Part shown: positions 8,465 to 16,553 of the stretch, in pieces
How the letters are laid out: every line of letters starts with the position of its first letter
Position numbering within the stretch: the stretch's first letter is position 1
Virus record (IMG/VR): IMGVR_UViG_3300032313_000918
Location: 1-34,081 of that record
DNA length: 34,081 nt
From: a virus
Reading direction: 5' to 3' (one strand)
Position numbers and translations under genes: made by a program
Notes under the pieces: model-generated
Seen by the model: only the letters and a program-made list of their open reading frames with translations
The model's database searches: none
What the model was told of the DNA's origin: nothing

Positions 8465-8803
8465 ATGATTTACCCAATTATTTTTGTTATTTTTATTTCT
8501 TTATTATATTCAATTATTGGATTAGAAAAAATTACCAATCGATATAAAATGTTCCTATCCAAAGAATATTGGATTGATTATAATACGATTGAATTTGCCT
8601 CATGGATGGCTAAAGCAATTATTATTGTACCTGGATTAATATTTGGTATTGAGTTGTGGTATATGCATTTTTTAACACTAGCAACATCATCTGCTTTAAT
8701 TTGGGCATCGATGAGAAAATCATTACCAACATTAATTTTATTTAATACAATATGGATTTGTATATCGCTTACAATCATTATCAAACACATATATGGAGTA
8801 TAA
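8465..8803 (+). CDS. Small multi-pass membrane protein of unknown function
   Basis: A 112-residue, strongly hydrophobic protein with probably four membrane segments: about residues 2-20, 48-64, 66-83 and 88-109. Short polar loops hold KITNRYK and MRKSLP. No family was recognised. It is the only membrane protein inside the oxygenase cluster. It starts with an AAGTT-ATG leader 3 bases after the previous gene, and its end overlaps the oxygenase remnant that starts at 8793. It might anchor modification enzymes at the membrane, or be an unrelated cargo gene; the sequence does not decide. Confidence 0.65.
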   Translation: MIYPIIFVIFISLLYSIIGLEKITNRYKMFLSKEYWIDYNTIEFASWMAKAIIIVPGLIFGIELWYMHFLTLATSSALIWASMRKSLPTLILFNTIWICISLTIIIKHIYGV

Positions 8804-8957
8804 ATTAGTATTCCCAAGAGATCAATCAGGTGATCAAACAATGTATTATGTTGTTGATGATGCATTTACTACTGAAGAATTAGAATGGATAGATAATTTA
8901 CAAAATAATATTAGTTTTATGTACTTTCCTATATATTTATATATAACACTAAAATAA
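8793..8957 (+). pseudogene. Truncated N-terminal remnant of a PKHD-type hydroxylase
   Basis: A 54-codon open frame that starts inside the end of the membrane protein gene. Its first 40 or so residues match the N-terminus of the PKHD-type genes at 5573 and 8963: an M-[DE]-x-K-x-VFP opening, then a YYVVDDAF segment and TTEELEWIDNLQN, equivalent to SEEELGWINNLQ in copy 1 and SPEDLSYIDNLQN in copy 2. The frame then breaks into AT-rich sequence and stops. The whole catalytic domain is missing. This looks like the stump of a third paralogue left by deletion or recombination next to the intact copy. Whether the 54-residue peptide is made is unknown. Confidence 0.75.
8934..8941 (+). promoter_or_regulatory. 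TATTTATW element upstream of PKHD copy 2
   Basis: TATTTATA inside the decayed end of the oxygenase remnant, 21 bases before the start at 8963. It is the only copy of the element in a gap within the oxygenase cluster and suggests that transcription may restart here. Confidence 0.35.
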
Positions 8958-8962
8958 AAGTT

Positions 8963-9547
8963 ATGAATACAAGACCAAGTTTTGATCCCAATTCCACAGT
9001 AAATCAATCAAATTATTATTGGTTTGATAAAGTATTTTCACCCGAAGATTTATCTTATATAGATAATCTTCAAAATTTATATGAATACGAATCAGGTACT
9101 GTTATTGGAGGAGATGATATTAAAGATGTTCGCAAATCTAAAGTTAAATGGATTCATCATGATGAACACTCATTATGGTTATATGATCGAATTCAAACAA
9201 TGGTTTTAGAAGCTAATCAAGTTTTCCAATTCCACCTAAATTCAATTATCGATTCAATACAATATACTGAATATTATGATAATGGTGGGCATTATGGATG
9301 GCATATGGACATAGGTCCACATCCAATTAATCATAGAAAAATAAGTATCACAATTCAGCTTTCTAATCCGGATGAATATGAAGGTGGAGATTTAGAATTA
9401 TGGACAGGACAAGGTCAAATATTAGCACCTCGTTCTCAAGGTTGTGCAGTATTATTTCCTAGTTTTATGCAACATAGAATAACGCCTGTTACTAAAGGAG
9501 TTCGTAAAAGTTTAGTTTTGTGGGTAGGTGGTGGAGCTTATATGTAA
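8963..9547 (+). CDS. PKHD-type prolyl 4-hydroxylase-like 2OG oxygenase (copy 2)
   Basis: A 194-residue paralogue of the gene at 5573. YYDNGGHYGWHMD provides H114 and D116, EGGDLELW follows, H171 lies in QHRITPV, and R181 lies in KGVRKSLVLWVGG. All metal and co-substrate residues are present, so it is probably active. The N-terminal 25 residues differ most from copy 1. The leader AAAATAAAAGTT-ATG closely matches that of copy 1. The next gene, a glycosyltransferase, begins one base after the stop if the start at 9549 is used. Confidence 0.88.
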   Translation: MNTRPSFDPNSTVNQSNYYWFDKVFSPEDLSYIDNLQNLYEYESGTVIGGDDIKDVRKSKVKWIHHDEHSLWLYDRIQTMVLEANQVFQFHLNSIIDSIQYTEYYDNGGHYGWHMDIGPHPINHRKISITIQLSNPDEYEGGDLELWTGQGQILAPRSQGCAVLFPSFMQHRITPVTKGVRKSLVLWVGGGAYM

Positions 9548-9548
9548 T

Positions 9549-10454
9549 ATGTTTTCAATAGGTACATTAACACACGATGATTTAAGACGAGATGAATATC
9601 TCGAAATGACTATTAATACTTTCTTAGAAAATACTAACTTACCCGAAAATACAAATTGGTATATCTTTCATAATGGTTCTTCTGATAGTTCTGTTATTCA
9701 AGTAGTTAAACAATTAGCTAAAAAATGGGATAATGTTCACTTTTTAGTTTTTTGTGAAAATAAAAACTACGGTGTGGGTGTTGGTATAAATAAATTAAAT
9801 GAATGGTTAAAGTTATCTAAATATTCTTTATTTTTAGAAGGAGATTGGTTAACAATGCCTCAAGAATTTACTAATCAAGATAAAGATTGGTTAATTCGTT
9901 CATTAAATTTAATGGAAAATGAAAATATAGAACAAATTCAATTACGAAAATATTTAAATGATGTTGATGATCGTCAATTTGGTTTAGGGTACTGGACTAA
10001 TGAACGTAATGTTGAACGAATAGAAGAGAATTTTATATATTTAAAAGAAAGAGAATACACTAATAATCCTCATATTAGAAATAATAAAGCTTATTTTAAT
10101 AAAGGTATATTTCCTTTACAAGAATTCTATGATGAAAATGGAGAACCAACTGAATTAAAAACATCAACCCAATGGGGTCAAGCCGAAGTTAAAGCCGAAG
10201 GATTAGGTAAACAATTAAAATCAGTTTGGTTAAAAGGAGGTATAATGGTTCATTGCGATCATTGGAGATTTGATACTAATTGGGAAGAAGTAAAAAAAGC
10301 ATTACTAGGATGTGATTATGATAATGGTTCTTTAATACATTGTAAATATGGATTTACATTTTCTAGACCTGAATTTTGTGCTCACTGTCGTAAAGATAAA
10401 GATTTTAGAGATTTAGAAGAACATAACTGGATATTTGAACGTAACTTAAAATAA
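9549..10454 (+). CDS. GT-A type glycosyltransferase-like protein
   Basis: A 301-residue protein counted from ATG 9549, which sits one base after the preceding stop; an in-frame ATG at 9528 would overlap that gene by 20 bases and adds residues with no family likeness. It has GT-A features: an N-terminal strand-helix unit (FSIGTLTHDDLRRDEYL), HNGSSDSS, then NKNYGVGVGINKL, which resembles the nucleotide-sugar-binding turn, and FLEGDW where the DxD-type motif is expected. The C-terminus holds several Cys and His residues (CK-x-GF, CAHCRK) that might bind zinc. Donor and acceptor are unknown. It sits between two 2OG oxygenase-type genes. Confidence 0.65.
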   Translation: MFSIGTLTHDDLRRDEYLEMTINTFLENTNLPENTNWYIFHNGSSDSSVIQVVKQLAKKWDNVHFLVFCENKNYGVGVGINKLNEWLKLSKYSLFLEGDWLTMPQEFTNQDKDWLIRSLNLMENENIEQIQLRKYLNDVDDRQFGLGYWTNERNVERIEENFIYLKEREYTNNPHIRNNKAYFNKGIFPLQEFYDENGEPTELKTSTQWGQAEVKAEGLGKQLKSVWLKGGIMVHCDHWRFDTNWEEVKKALLGCDYDNGSLIHCKYGFTFSRPEFCAHCRKDKDFRDLEEHNWIFERNLK

Positions 10455-11372
10455 ATGAATCATTGCTCAACAAATAATGACATACTATGGTATGTAGATG
10501 AAATTTCTCCAAGAGGAGAATCAATGTACTATATAAAAGGATGGATATTTCATAGAAGACACCAAATTAAAGAATTAAAAATTAGTGAAAATCATTTTAC
10601 TGATTATCAATACCACGCACGTCCCGATGTATCCGAAATATATCCTGAATGTAGATTTTCAGATAATACTGGATTTGAGTTAATTATTTCTAAAGAACAA
10701 ATCGATATACCAGTAAGTGTTATTTTTGGAGATGATAATTATGTAACTATTGAATCACTTCGTAAATTTATTGTATTTCATTCTGGATTTAATATAGGGC
10801 ATAAAAATTTAATGGTTGTAGATAATTTCTATAAAAATCCAGACGCTATTCGTGAATATGCAATTAATAATTTAAAATTTAATGATTCTGAATATCATAG
10901 AGGTAAACGTTCTGAACGTTTTATTTTAAATGGAACTAAAGAAAAATTAGAAGAAATATTAGGACGCACAATAGTAAATTGGCATGAACCATCATATGCA
11001 AATGGTGTATTTCAATATTGTACTTCATATGATCCTATTGTTTATCATATAGATACTCAGACATTTGCGGGTGCTATATTTTTAACACCAAATGCTCCAT
11101 TAGATTCAGGTACAGCAACATATCGTTCTAAAATAACAGGCGCTACTCGTTTTGATGATTTTAATGAAGATTATAATAAAACATTTTTAGGAGTAAGTGA
11201 TGAATTTAATTTCTATGATAATACTAATTATGAATTAGTAGATAAAGTAGCAAATGTTTATAATCGTTTAGTTATGTGGGATGCTAAAACAATTCATGCT
11301 GCTTCAAATTATTTTGGAGATGCTATTAATAATGCCCGTTTTTTCCAATTGTTTTTCTTTGATGTCGAATAA
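10455..11372 (+). CDS. Two-domain protein: beta-sandwich-like N-terminus plus 2OG oxygenase-like C-terminus
   Basis: A 305-residue protein. Residues 10-105 have the look of a small beta-sandwich (YYIKGWIFHRR, RPDVSEIYPE, TGFELII), a pattern I associate with modules attached to glycosyltransferases. From about residue 115 the protein resembles the DUF6445-type branch of the 2OG oxygenase fold: VVDNFYKNPDAIREYA, H198-x-D200 in YHIDTQ, FLTPNAPLDSGTATYRS, H281 in IHAASNYFG, and R295 in ARFFQLFFFD. It immediately follows one glycosyltransferase and its stop overlaps the next start (TAATG), implying coupled translation. The fusion of an accessory module with an oxygenase core next to glycosyltransferases is unusual. 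The catalytic assignment is moderate. Confidence 0.62.
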   Translation: MNHCSTNNDILWYVDEISPRGESMYYIKGWIFHRRHQIKELKISENHFTDYQYHARPDVSEIYPECRFSDNTGFELIISKEQIDIPVSVIFGDDNYVTIESLRKFIVFHSGFNIGHKNLMVVDNFYKNPDAIREYAINNLKFNDSEYHRGKRSERFILNGTKEKLEEILGRTIVNWHEPSYANGVFQYCTSYDPIVYHIDTQTFAGAIFLTPNAPLDSGTATYRSKITGATRFDDFNEDYNKTFLGVSDEFNFYDNTNYELVDKVANVYNRLVMWDAKTIHAASNYFGDAINNARFFQLFFFDVE

Positions 11373-13174
11373 TGAAATTTAATATAATAACTCGTTGCAG
11401 TCGGTTACAAAATTTACCAATAATTAAAAATAATATATTCAAATCAGGATATAATATAGATTGGCACTTAATTTTTGATACTACTACTTTAAAAGATATA
11501 TCTGCGGAATTATTAAATGAATTGCAAAACGAAAATACATTTTTTCATTTTGTTCAAGGAAATGGTACTGATTATTTATATCCACAAGCTGGAGAAATAA
11601 TATCAAAACTAAAAGGATACGCAGTATTTGTAGATGATGATTCTATAATGCATCCTGAATATTATGATAGTATTTCACACATTATTAAAAATTCTCCATT
11701 AGGTAAAATATTCATTACTTCACAACAAATAGATGGACGTGATTTTACTGGTTTAGATATTAGAATAGCATCTGCTGAAAATACACGTTATCAAGGAGTA
11801 GATATAGCCCAAATAACATTTGATTGTGGAATATTTAAACAATATAATTTTACTGGGCATCATTCAGCAGATGGATTTTTAATTGAAAAAATATATAAAG
11901 AACAACCAGATTGGTTTATTTGGGATAATAAAGTATTAAGTTATTATAATTACTTAGAAAAACAACCATCAGCAAAACTACCTAAAATATTATTAATAAA
12001 TAAAGGACCACAAGTTGAATTAAAATCTTATATGGCTGCTGATTATGAAGATAATAATTTACATACTTTACAAATACCCGATGATACAAATATAGAAAAA
12101 GAAATTGTATCTTTTAAACCTGATGCTATTGTAAGTATATCTGATACTTGGAAAGATTTTCCAAATCTTGCAAATCAACCTACCCAAATTAGAAATAAAT
12201 GGATTACAATTCCTGAATTAAATGATTGGAGTGGAGAAAGTGCTTATCATTGTGCTATGGAAAATATATTACATAATGATAATTCAAAACTAATATCATT
12301 CTTTACACCAATATATAATACAGGAAATAAACTATATCGTACTTATAATTCACTCCAAAATCAAAATTATAATAACTGGGAATGGGTAATAGTAAATGAT
12401 TCAAGCGACGGTGGTAAAACATTAAAAATTGCTGAAGAAATTGCTAAAAATGATCCACGAGTTAAAATATATGATTTTAGAGAAAAATCAGGAGGTATAA
12501 TTGGAGAAACAAAATATAGAGCGGCTAGTTTATGTAATGGTTATATTTTAGCTGAATTAGATCATGATGATTATTTATCACCAGATTGTGCTGAATTGTT
12601 ATTTAATGCATCTCAAAAACATCCTGAAGTTGGTTTCTTTTATACTGATAGTGCTGAAATAAATGATAATTGGGAATCATTACATTATGCCCCGGGTTTT
12701 GCTTTTGGTTATGGCAAGTATAAAGACGATTGGGTAGGAGATAAAAAATATGATTCATGTGTTTCACCTAATATTAATCCTAAAACTATTCGTCATATTG
12801 TAGGTGTTCCTAATCATGTTAGAGCATGGAGACGAGATGTATATCATCAAATTGGAGGTCATAATAGAAATTTAGCAATTGCTGATGATTATGAATTAAT
12901 TGTAAGAACTTTCTTACATACTGAAATGATGCATATACCTAAATTATGTTATTTACAGTTTATACATTCATCAAATTCTCATGATTTATCAAGACGTGAC
13001 ATACAACGTAGAGTAAGAACTATTATGTATCATTATAATGATAGAATTGCGGAACGTTTTAAAGAGTTAGGTGTTGAAGATTATGTTTATAATGAAAATC
13101 CAAATATGCCTTTAAATGTTGAATCACGTTTTGGAGATCAAGAAAATTATGTAAATAAAATATACAAACTATGA
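11372..13174 (+). CDS. Two-domain glycosyltransferase (two GT-A/GT2-like domains)
   Basis: A 600-residue protein. The N-terminal part (about 1-210) begins FNIITRCSR, contains FVDDDS with D88-D90 as a likely metal/nucleotide site, and resembles a short GT-A fold. Residues 215-300 form a linker domain with a KILLINKGP start. Residues 306-560 are a canonical GT2 domain: LISFFTPIYN, WVIVNDSSDGG, then LAELDHDDYL with D397-H-D399-D400, followed by an acceptor-side region. Two transferase centres in one chain suggest that two sugars are added in sequence, or that one domain is regulatory. It overlaps the gene before by one base (TAATG) and the gene after by four (ATGA), so all three are probably co-translated. 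The donor sugar is unknown. Confidence 0.78.
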   Translation: MKFNIITRCSRLQNLPIIKNNIFKSGYNIDWHLIFDTTTLKDISAELLNELQNENTFFHFVQGNGTDYLYPQAGEIISKLKGYAVFVDDDSIMHPEYYDSISHIIKNSPLGKIFITSQQIDGRDFTGLDIRIASAENTRYQGVDIAQITFDCGIFKQYNFTGHHSADGFLIEKIYKEQPDWFIWDNKVLSYYNYLEKQPSAKLPKILLINKGPQVELKSYMAADYEDNNLHTLQIPDDTNIEKEIVSFKPDAIVSISDTWKDFPNLANQPTQIRNKWITIPELNDWSGESAYHCAMENILHNDNSKLISFFTPIYNTGNKLYRTYNSLQNQNYNNWEWVIVNDSSDGGKTLKIAEEIAKNDPRVKIYDFREKSGGIIGETKYRAASLCNGYILAELDHDDYLSPDCAELLFNASQKHPEVGFFYTDSAEINDNWESLHYAPGFAFGYGKYKDDWVGDKKYDSCVSPNINPKTIRHIVGVPNHVRAWRRDVYHQIGGHNRNLAIADDYELIVRTFLHTEMMHIPKLCYLQFIHSSNSHDLSRRDIQRRVRTIMYHYNDRIAERFKELGVEDYVYNENPNMPLNVESRFGDQENYVNKIYKL

Positions 13175-13806
13175 TATCGTTTATAGTACCAACATTATGG
13201 AAATGCGATAAAATAATTGAAAGTATTAATTCATTTATAGAGACTAAAATACCAGATGCTGAATTTATTATAATTGATAATGCCAACTCGGATTTTAATG
13301 ATAAAGATATTATTTGTTTAAAACAAAAAACAAATATAGGTGTAAATCCAGCATGGAATTTGGGAGTTCAAACAGCAAAAAATGATTTAGTATGTTTATT
13401 AAATGATGATATAACATTTAATTTTAAAACATTAAAAAATAATATCGATCGTATTGCTGAAATATGTGATGATACAATGATAGGATTTGATGCAAATACA
13501 AATTTTGCAGAATCATTAAATAACGATAATGATGTATTTGGTTTTACTGAAGCACCATGTCGTACATTAGGATTTGGCTGTATGATGTTTATACATAAAA
13601 AAAATTATATTCATATTGATGAACGAATGAAAATATATTGTGGTGATGATTTATTATATTGGTGGAATAAAGATAAACATCAAAAGACAATTTATAATAT
13701 AAATAATTTAAAATCAACAGGATACTTAAGTTATACAAGTAAAGATTATGAGCATGTTATGCATCCTGAAGTAGATATTTTCCAAGAAGTAATTAAAAAT
13801 TTATAA
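13171..13806 (+). CDS. GT2-family glycosyltransferase-like protein
   Basis: A 211-residue protein with the GT-A order of motifs: ISFIVPTLWK at the N-terminus, FIIIDNANSD, NIGVNPAWNLGV, and LLNDDIT as the DxD-type site near residue 90. A later GFGCMMF and GDDLLYWW region corresponds to the acceptor half of the fold. It is short for the family and probably soluble. It overlaps the preceding glycosyltransferase by ATGA and closes the modification cassette; the next gene begins after one base. Confidence 0.78.
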   Translation: MISFIVPTLWKCDKIIESINSFIETKIPDAEFIIIDNANSDFNDKDIICLKQKTNIGVNPAWNLGVQTAKNDLVCLLNDDITFNFKTLKNNIDRIAEICDDTMIGFDANTNFAESLNNDNDVFGFTEAPCRTLGFGCMMFIHKKNYIHIDERMKIYCGDDLLYWWNKDKHQKTIYNINNLKSTGYLSYTSKDYEHVMHPEVDIFQEVIKNL

Positions 13807-13807
13807 T

Positions 13808-14245
13808 ATGAAAGCAAAATTAAAATTATTTGAAATCCTTAATTTAGATATTGAATTAAACGGATTTGTTCTTCCAGAAGGAGAAATACGTGTTGAAGGT
13901 TTATTAAATCAAAAATTATCTTATACTCTAAAATATAAATTAAGAGAAGATATTAAAAAATTATTAGAAGAAAAAAAATCTATTCTTCAAGTTCAAAATG
14001 ATTTAATTTCAAAATATGGTACCATAGATGAAAATGGTAATTTTGGATTAGATCGTTGGACCGATTTTGAGAAAAAAATTGTAAATCCTGAATTTAATAA
14101 ATACAACGAAGAATGGAATCAATTTTTAACTACAAATGAAAAAGAAATTGAATTAACTGATTTAACATTAGATGATTTAAAAGATGTAGTTACCAAAGAT
14201 ATTTATACAGTACTTGATGTTTATTTTATTAAAGTAAATGAATAA
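13808..14245 (+). CDS. Phage protein of unknown function
   Basis: A 145-residue, mostly helical, charged protein: KLSYTLKYKLREDIKKLLEEKK, then LISKYGTIDENGNFGLDRWTDFEKKI, and a conserved-looking end, LTLDDLKDVVTKDIYTVLDVYF. The order of helix, SKYG turn and acidic end recalls small uncharacterised phage proteins such as the DUF1617 type, but the likeness is loose. It sits in a run of three small genes between the glycosyltransferases and the tail sheath, and overlaps the next gene by 8 bases. Confidence 0.6.
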   Translation: MKAKLKLFEILNLDIELNGFVLPEGEIRVEGLLNQKLSYTLKYKLREDIKKLLEEKKSILQVQNDLISKYGTIDENGNFGLDRWTDFEKKIVNPEFNKYNEEWNQFLTTNEKEIELTDLTLDDLKDVVTKDIYTVLDVYFIKVNE

Positions 14246-14465
14246 ATTTTTAGAAATAGCTCGATCATGGATTACAGCAGTAAATCCATCAGAAGAACAA
14301 CAACTAAGAGCAGGTCAACGTATTACTGTATGTAATACATGCAATTTTAAAAAATATAATGATGTAGCTGATTTTTACTATTGTGGGAGTTGTGGATGTC
14401 CATTAAAAGGCAAAATATACTCTCCGGTAGAAAAATCATGCCCTGAAAACAAATGGCCAGTATGA
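14238..14465 (+). CDS. Small zinc-ribbon protein
   Basis: A 75-residue protein with a four-cysteine zinc ribbon: C32-x-x-C35 and C49-x-x-C52, plus C54 and C69 (SPVEKSCPENKW). An N-terminal amphipathic helix (FLEIARSWITAV) precedes it. The layout matches small zinc-binding proteins found in many T4-like phages near tail genes; their role is unknown and could be in transcription or virion assembly. It overlaps the preceding gene by 8 bases and the next by 4 (ATGA). Confidence 0.68.
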   Translation: MNKFLEIARSWITAVNPSEEQQLRAGQRITVCNTCNFKKYNDVADFYYCGSCGCPLKGKIYSPVEKSCPENKWPV

Positions 14466-14728
14466 TCAAAGCAACAAAAATAACAGACGAAGAATTAGCA
14501 GAAGTAAAACAACTTCAGCAAGATTTTCAATTAATAACGTATCAAATTGGAGAATTATCAGTAATTGAACATAATCTTCAAAATCAAATAGATAGTATTA
14601 AAACAGAATTAAAAAATTTCTATTCAAGTTTAAAAACCTTACAAGATAAAGAAAAAGATTTAATAGATAAATTAAATCAAGTTTATCCAAATATGAATAT
14701 AAATTTTGAAACAGGCGAAATTTCATAG
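14462..14728 (+). CDS. Small coiled-coil protein
   Basis: An 88-residue protein counted from ATG 14462, chosen because it forms an ATGA overlap with the preceding stop; an in-frame ATG at 14453 is the alternative. It is almost entirely heptad-patterned helix (about residues 10-75), ending NINFETGEIS. No family was recognised. Position before the sheath gene suggests a tail assembly or structural role, but this is only positional. Confidence 0.6.
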   Translation: MIKATKITDEELAEVKQLQQDFQLITYQIGELSVIEHNLQNQIDSIKTELKNFYSSLKTLQDKEKDLIDKLNQVYPNMNINFETGEIS

Positions 14729-14757
14729 TTTGCCTTCGTTTTATTCATTTTATTATA

Positions 14758-14765
14758 TATTTATT
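14758..14765 (+). promoter_or_regulatory. TATTTATW element upstream of tail sheath gene
   Basis: TATTTATT in the 71-base gap before the sheath gene, 34 bases before its ATG. The gap is AT-rich with no hairpin of note, and the sheath leader has no Shine-Dalgarno sequence. Confidence 0.4.
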
Positions 14766-14799
14766 ATAGAAATACCCAAATTATAATAATCAATTTAAA

Positions 14800-16509
14800 A
14801 TGGCAGAACAAATTATATCACCTGGTGTTTTTGTTAACGAAAGTGACAAATCATTAGTTTCACAAGGACCTGTTGTAACAGGCGCGGCTGTTGTCGGTCC
14901 TACAGTAAAAGGTAGTCCATTAATCCCGACAGTAGTTACTTCATATTCTCAATATGTTTCAAAATTTGGCGAGTCCTTTAAATCAGGAAGCCAATATTAT
15001 GAATATTTTACTTCATTAGCAGCTAAAGAATACTTTTCCGGTGGTGGTCAAACATTACTTGTTACTCGTATTATTTCTGGCTCAGCATATAATACATATG
15101 CACAAGCAGCCGTTCCCTGTGTTAGTAGTTCAGCAACACCTTCATTTACTTTAGAAACATTATCATACGGAACCGGAGCTAATAATTCTGGATCAATGTC
15201 TGTTTCTGGAGCTTTATTTTTAGGTACGGCCGATAATGTTCGTTATGAAATTACGAATATAAATTCAGGAAGTGGTATATTTACTTTAATTATTCGTCGT
15301 GGTGATGATACTACAAATAATAAAAATGTATTAGAAACATTCTCTAATTTATCATTAGATCCACAACAACCGAATTTTATTTCAAGAGTAATTGGTGATC
15401 AGAAATTTGTTTATACTTCAACGGATGGAGGATATTTACAAATAACTGGTTCTTATCCGGTTGCTAGTGAATATATTCGTGTAGCATCTGTTAATACTTT
15501 ACAAATTGATTCTATTGATAATGATGGTAATTATAAATCTACACAATATTCAGGTTCATTACCTGCTTTAGGAAGTGGTTCTATAGGAGGTGCTTTTTTA
15601 GGTGGTGTAGCTGATACAAACCGTCAAGGTTTATATTTTGAAAATATTACAACATCAAATAATCAAGGATTTAATCCTGCTGATGATTATGCGGCTGCTT
15701 TAAATTTATTAACTAATCAAGACGAATACGATTTTAATTTATTATTTGTTCCGGGAGCTATAAATAATTCAACTGCTATTTCTATTTGTGAATCTAGAGG
15801 AGATGCATTTGCTGTTATTGATCCTGTAGTTTATGGTTCAACTAAAACAGCTGCTATAGGTGCTGCTGCTGCTTCAACTTCAAATTATGCTGCTGTTTAT
15901 TGGCCTTGGGTTCAAACTTTCTCAGCTACTTTAGGTAAAGCTGTTTGGGTACCGGCTTCAGTAGTAATGGCTGGCGTTTATGCCTTTAACGATCAAGTTG
16001 GTGCTGAATGGTTTGCTCCTGCTGGTTTAAATCGTGGAGGAATTGGTTCAGTAATTCGTGCAGAACGTAAATTAGCTTCTACAGATCGTGATGATTTATA
16101 TTCAGCTAATGTAAATCCATTAGCAACGTTCCCTGGTGAAGGTGTTGTAGCATTTGGTCAGAAAACATTACAAAAACGTGCTACATCATTAGACCGAATT
16201 AATGTTCGTCGTTTATTGATTAACTTAAAACGTTTCGTAACAGGAGTTTCTCGTCAATTAGTATTTGAACAAAATACAGCAGTAACAAGAAATCGTTTCT
16301 TATCAATTGTAAATCCATATATGGAACAAGTTGTTCAGAAACAAGGATTGTATTCTTATAAAGTAATAATGGATGATTCAAACAATACTGCAGATGTAAT
16401 TGATCGTAACCAATTAGTTGGTCAAATTTATGTTCAACCTACTAAAACTGCTGAATTTATTATCTTAGACTTTACTTTATTACCAACTGGTGCTACGTTT
16501 CCAGCTTAA
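14800..16509 (+). CDS. Contractile tail sheath protein (T4 gp18-like)
   Basis: A 569-residue protein. The N-terminus (ISPGVFVNESDKS, then TGAAVVGPTVKGSP and FGESF) is the classic phage tail-sheath start. The conserved sheath C-terminal domain runs from about residue 400: ADRDD-type AERKLASTDRDDLY, NVNPLATFPGEGVVAFGQKTL, INVRRLLINLKRFV and ending IYVQPTKTAEFIILDFTL. The length is close to that of gp18-like sheaths. Subunits polymerise around the tube and contract to drive it through the cell envelope. The middle region (about 80-280) holds the variable outer domains. It is directly followed by the tube gene, as in other contractile-tail phages. Confidence 0.95.
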   Translation: MAEQIISPGVFVNESDKSLVSQGPVVTGAAVVGPTVKGSPLIPTVVTSYSQYVSKFGESFKSGSQYYEYFTSLAAKEYFSGGGQTLLVTRIISGSAYNTYAQAAVPCVSSSATPSFTLETLSYGTGANNSGSMSVSGALFLGTADNVRYEITNINSGSGIFTLIIRRGDDTTNNKNVLETFSNLSLDPQQPNFISRVIGDQKFVYTSTDGGYLQITGSYPVASEYIRVASVNTLQIDSIDNDGNYKSTQYSGSLPALGSGSIGGAFLGGVADTNRQGLYFENITTSNNQGFNPADDYAAALNLLTNQDEYDFNLLFVPGAINNSTAISICESRGDAFAVIDPVVYGSTKTAAIGAAAASTSNYAAVYWPWVQTFSATLGKAVWVPASVVMAGVYAFNDQVGAEWFAPAGLNRGGIGSVIRAERKLASTDRDDLYSANVNPLATFPGEGVVAFGQKTLQKRATSLDRINVRRLLINLKRFVTGVSRQLVFEQNTAVTRNRFLSIVNPYMEQVVQKQGLYSYKVIMDDSNNTADVIDRNQLVGQIYVQPTKTAEFIILDFTLLPTGATFPA

Positions 16510-16527
16510 TAAAATTTAAAAAACCGA

Positions 16528-16535
16528 TATTTATA
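16528..16535 (+). promoter_or_regulatory. TATTTATW element upstream of tail tube gene
   Basis: TATTTATA in the 44-base gap between sheath and tube genes, 18 bases before the tube ATG. Confidence 0.4.
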
Positions 16536-16553
16536 GTAAACAATATATAACAA

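Noticed and set aside
9528-9548. Upstream ATG of the glycosyltransferase gene at 9528
   Set aside because: Would overlap the PKHD gene by 20 bases; ATG 9549 directly after the stop matches the spacing of the other genes.
9784-9791. Forward T4 late promoter TATAAATA
   Set aside because: An isolated match inside the glycosyltransferase coding sequence, not near a gene start.
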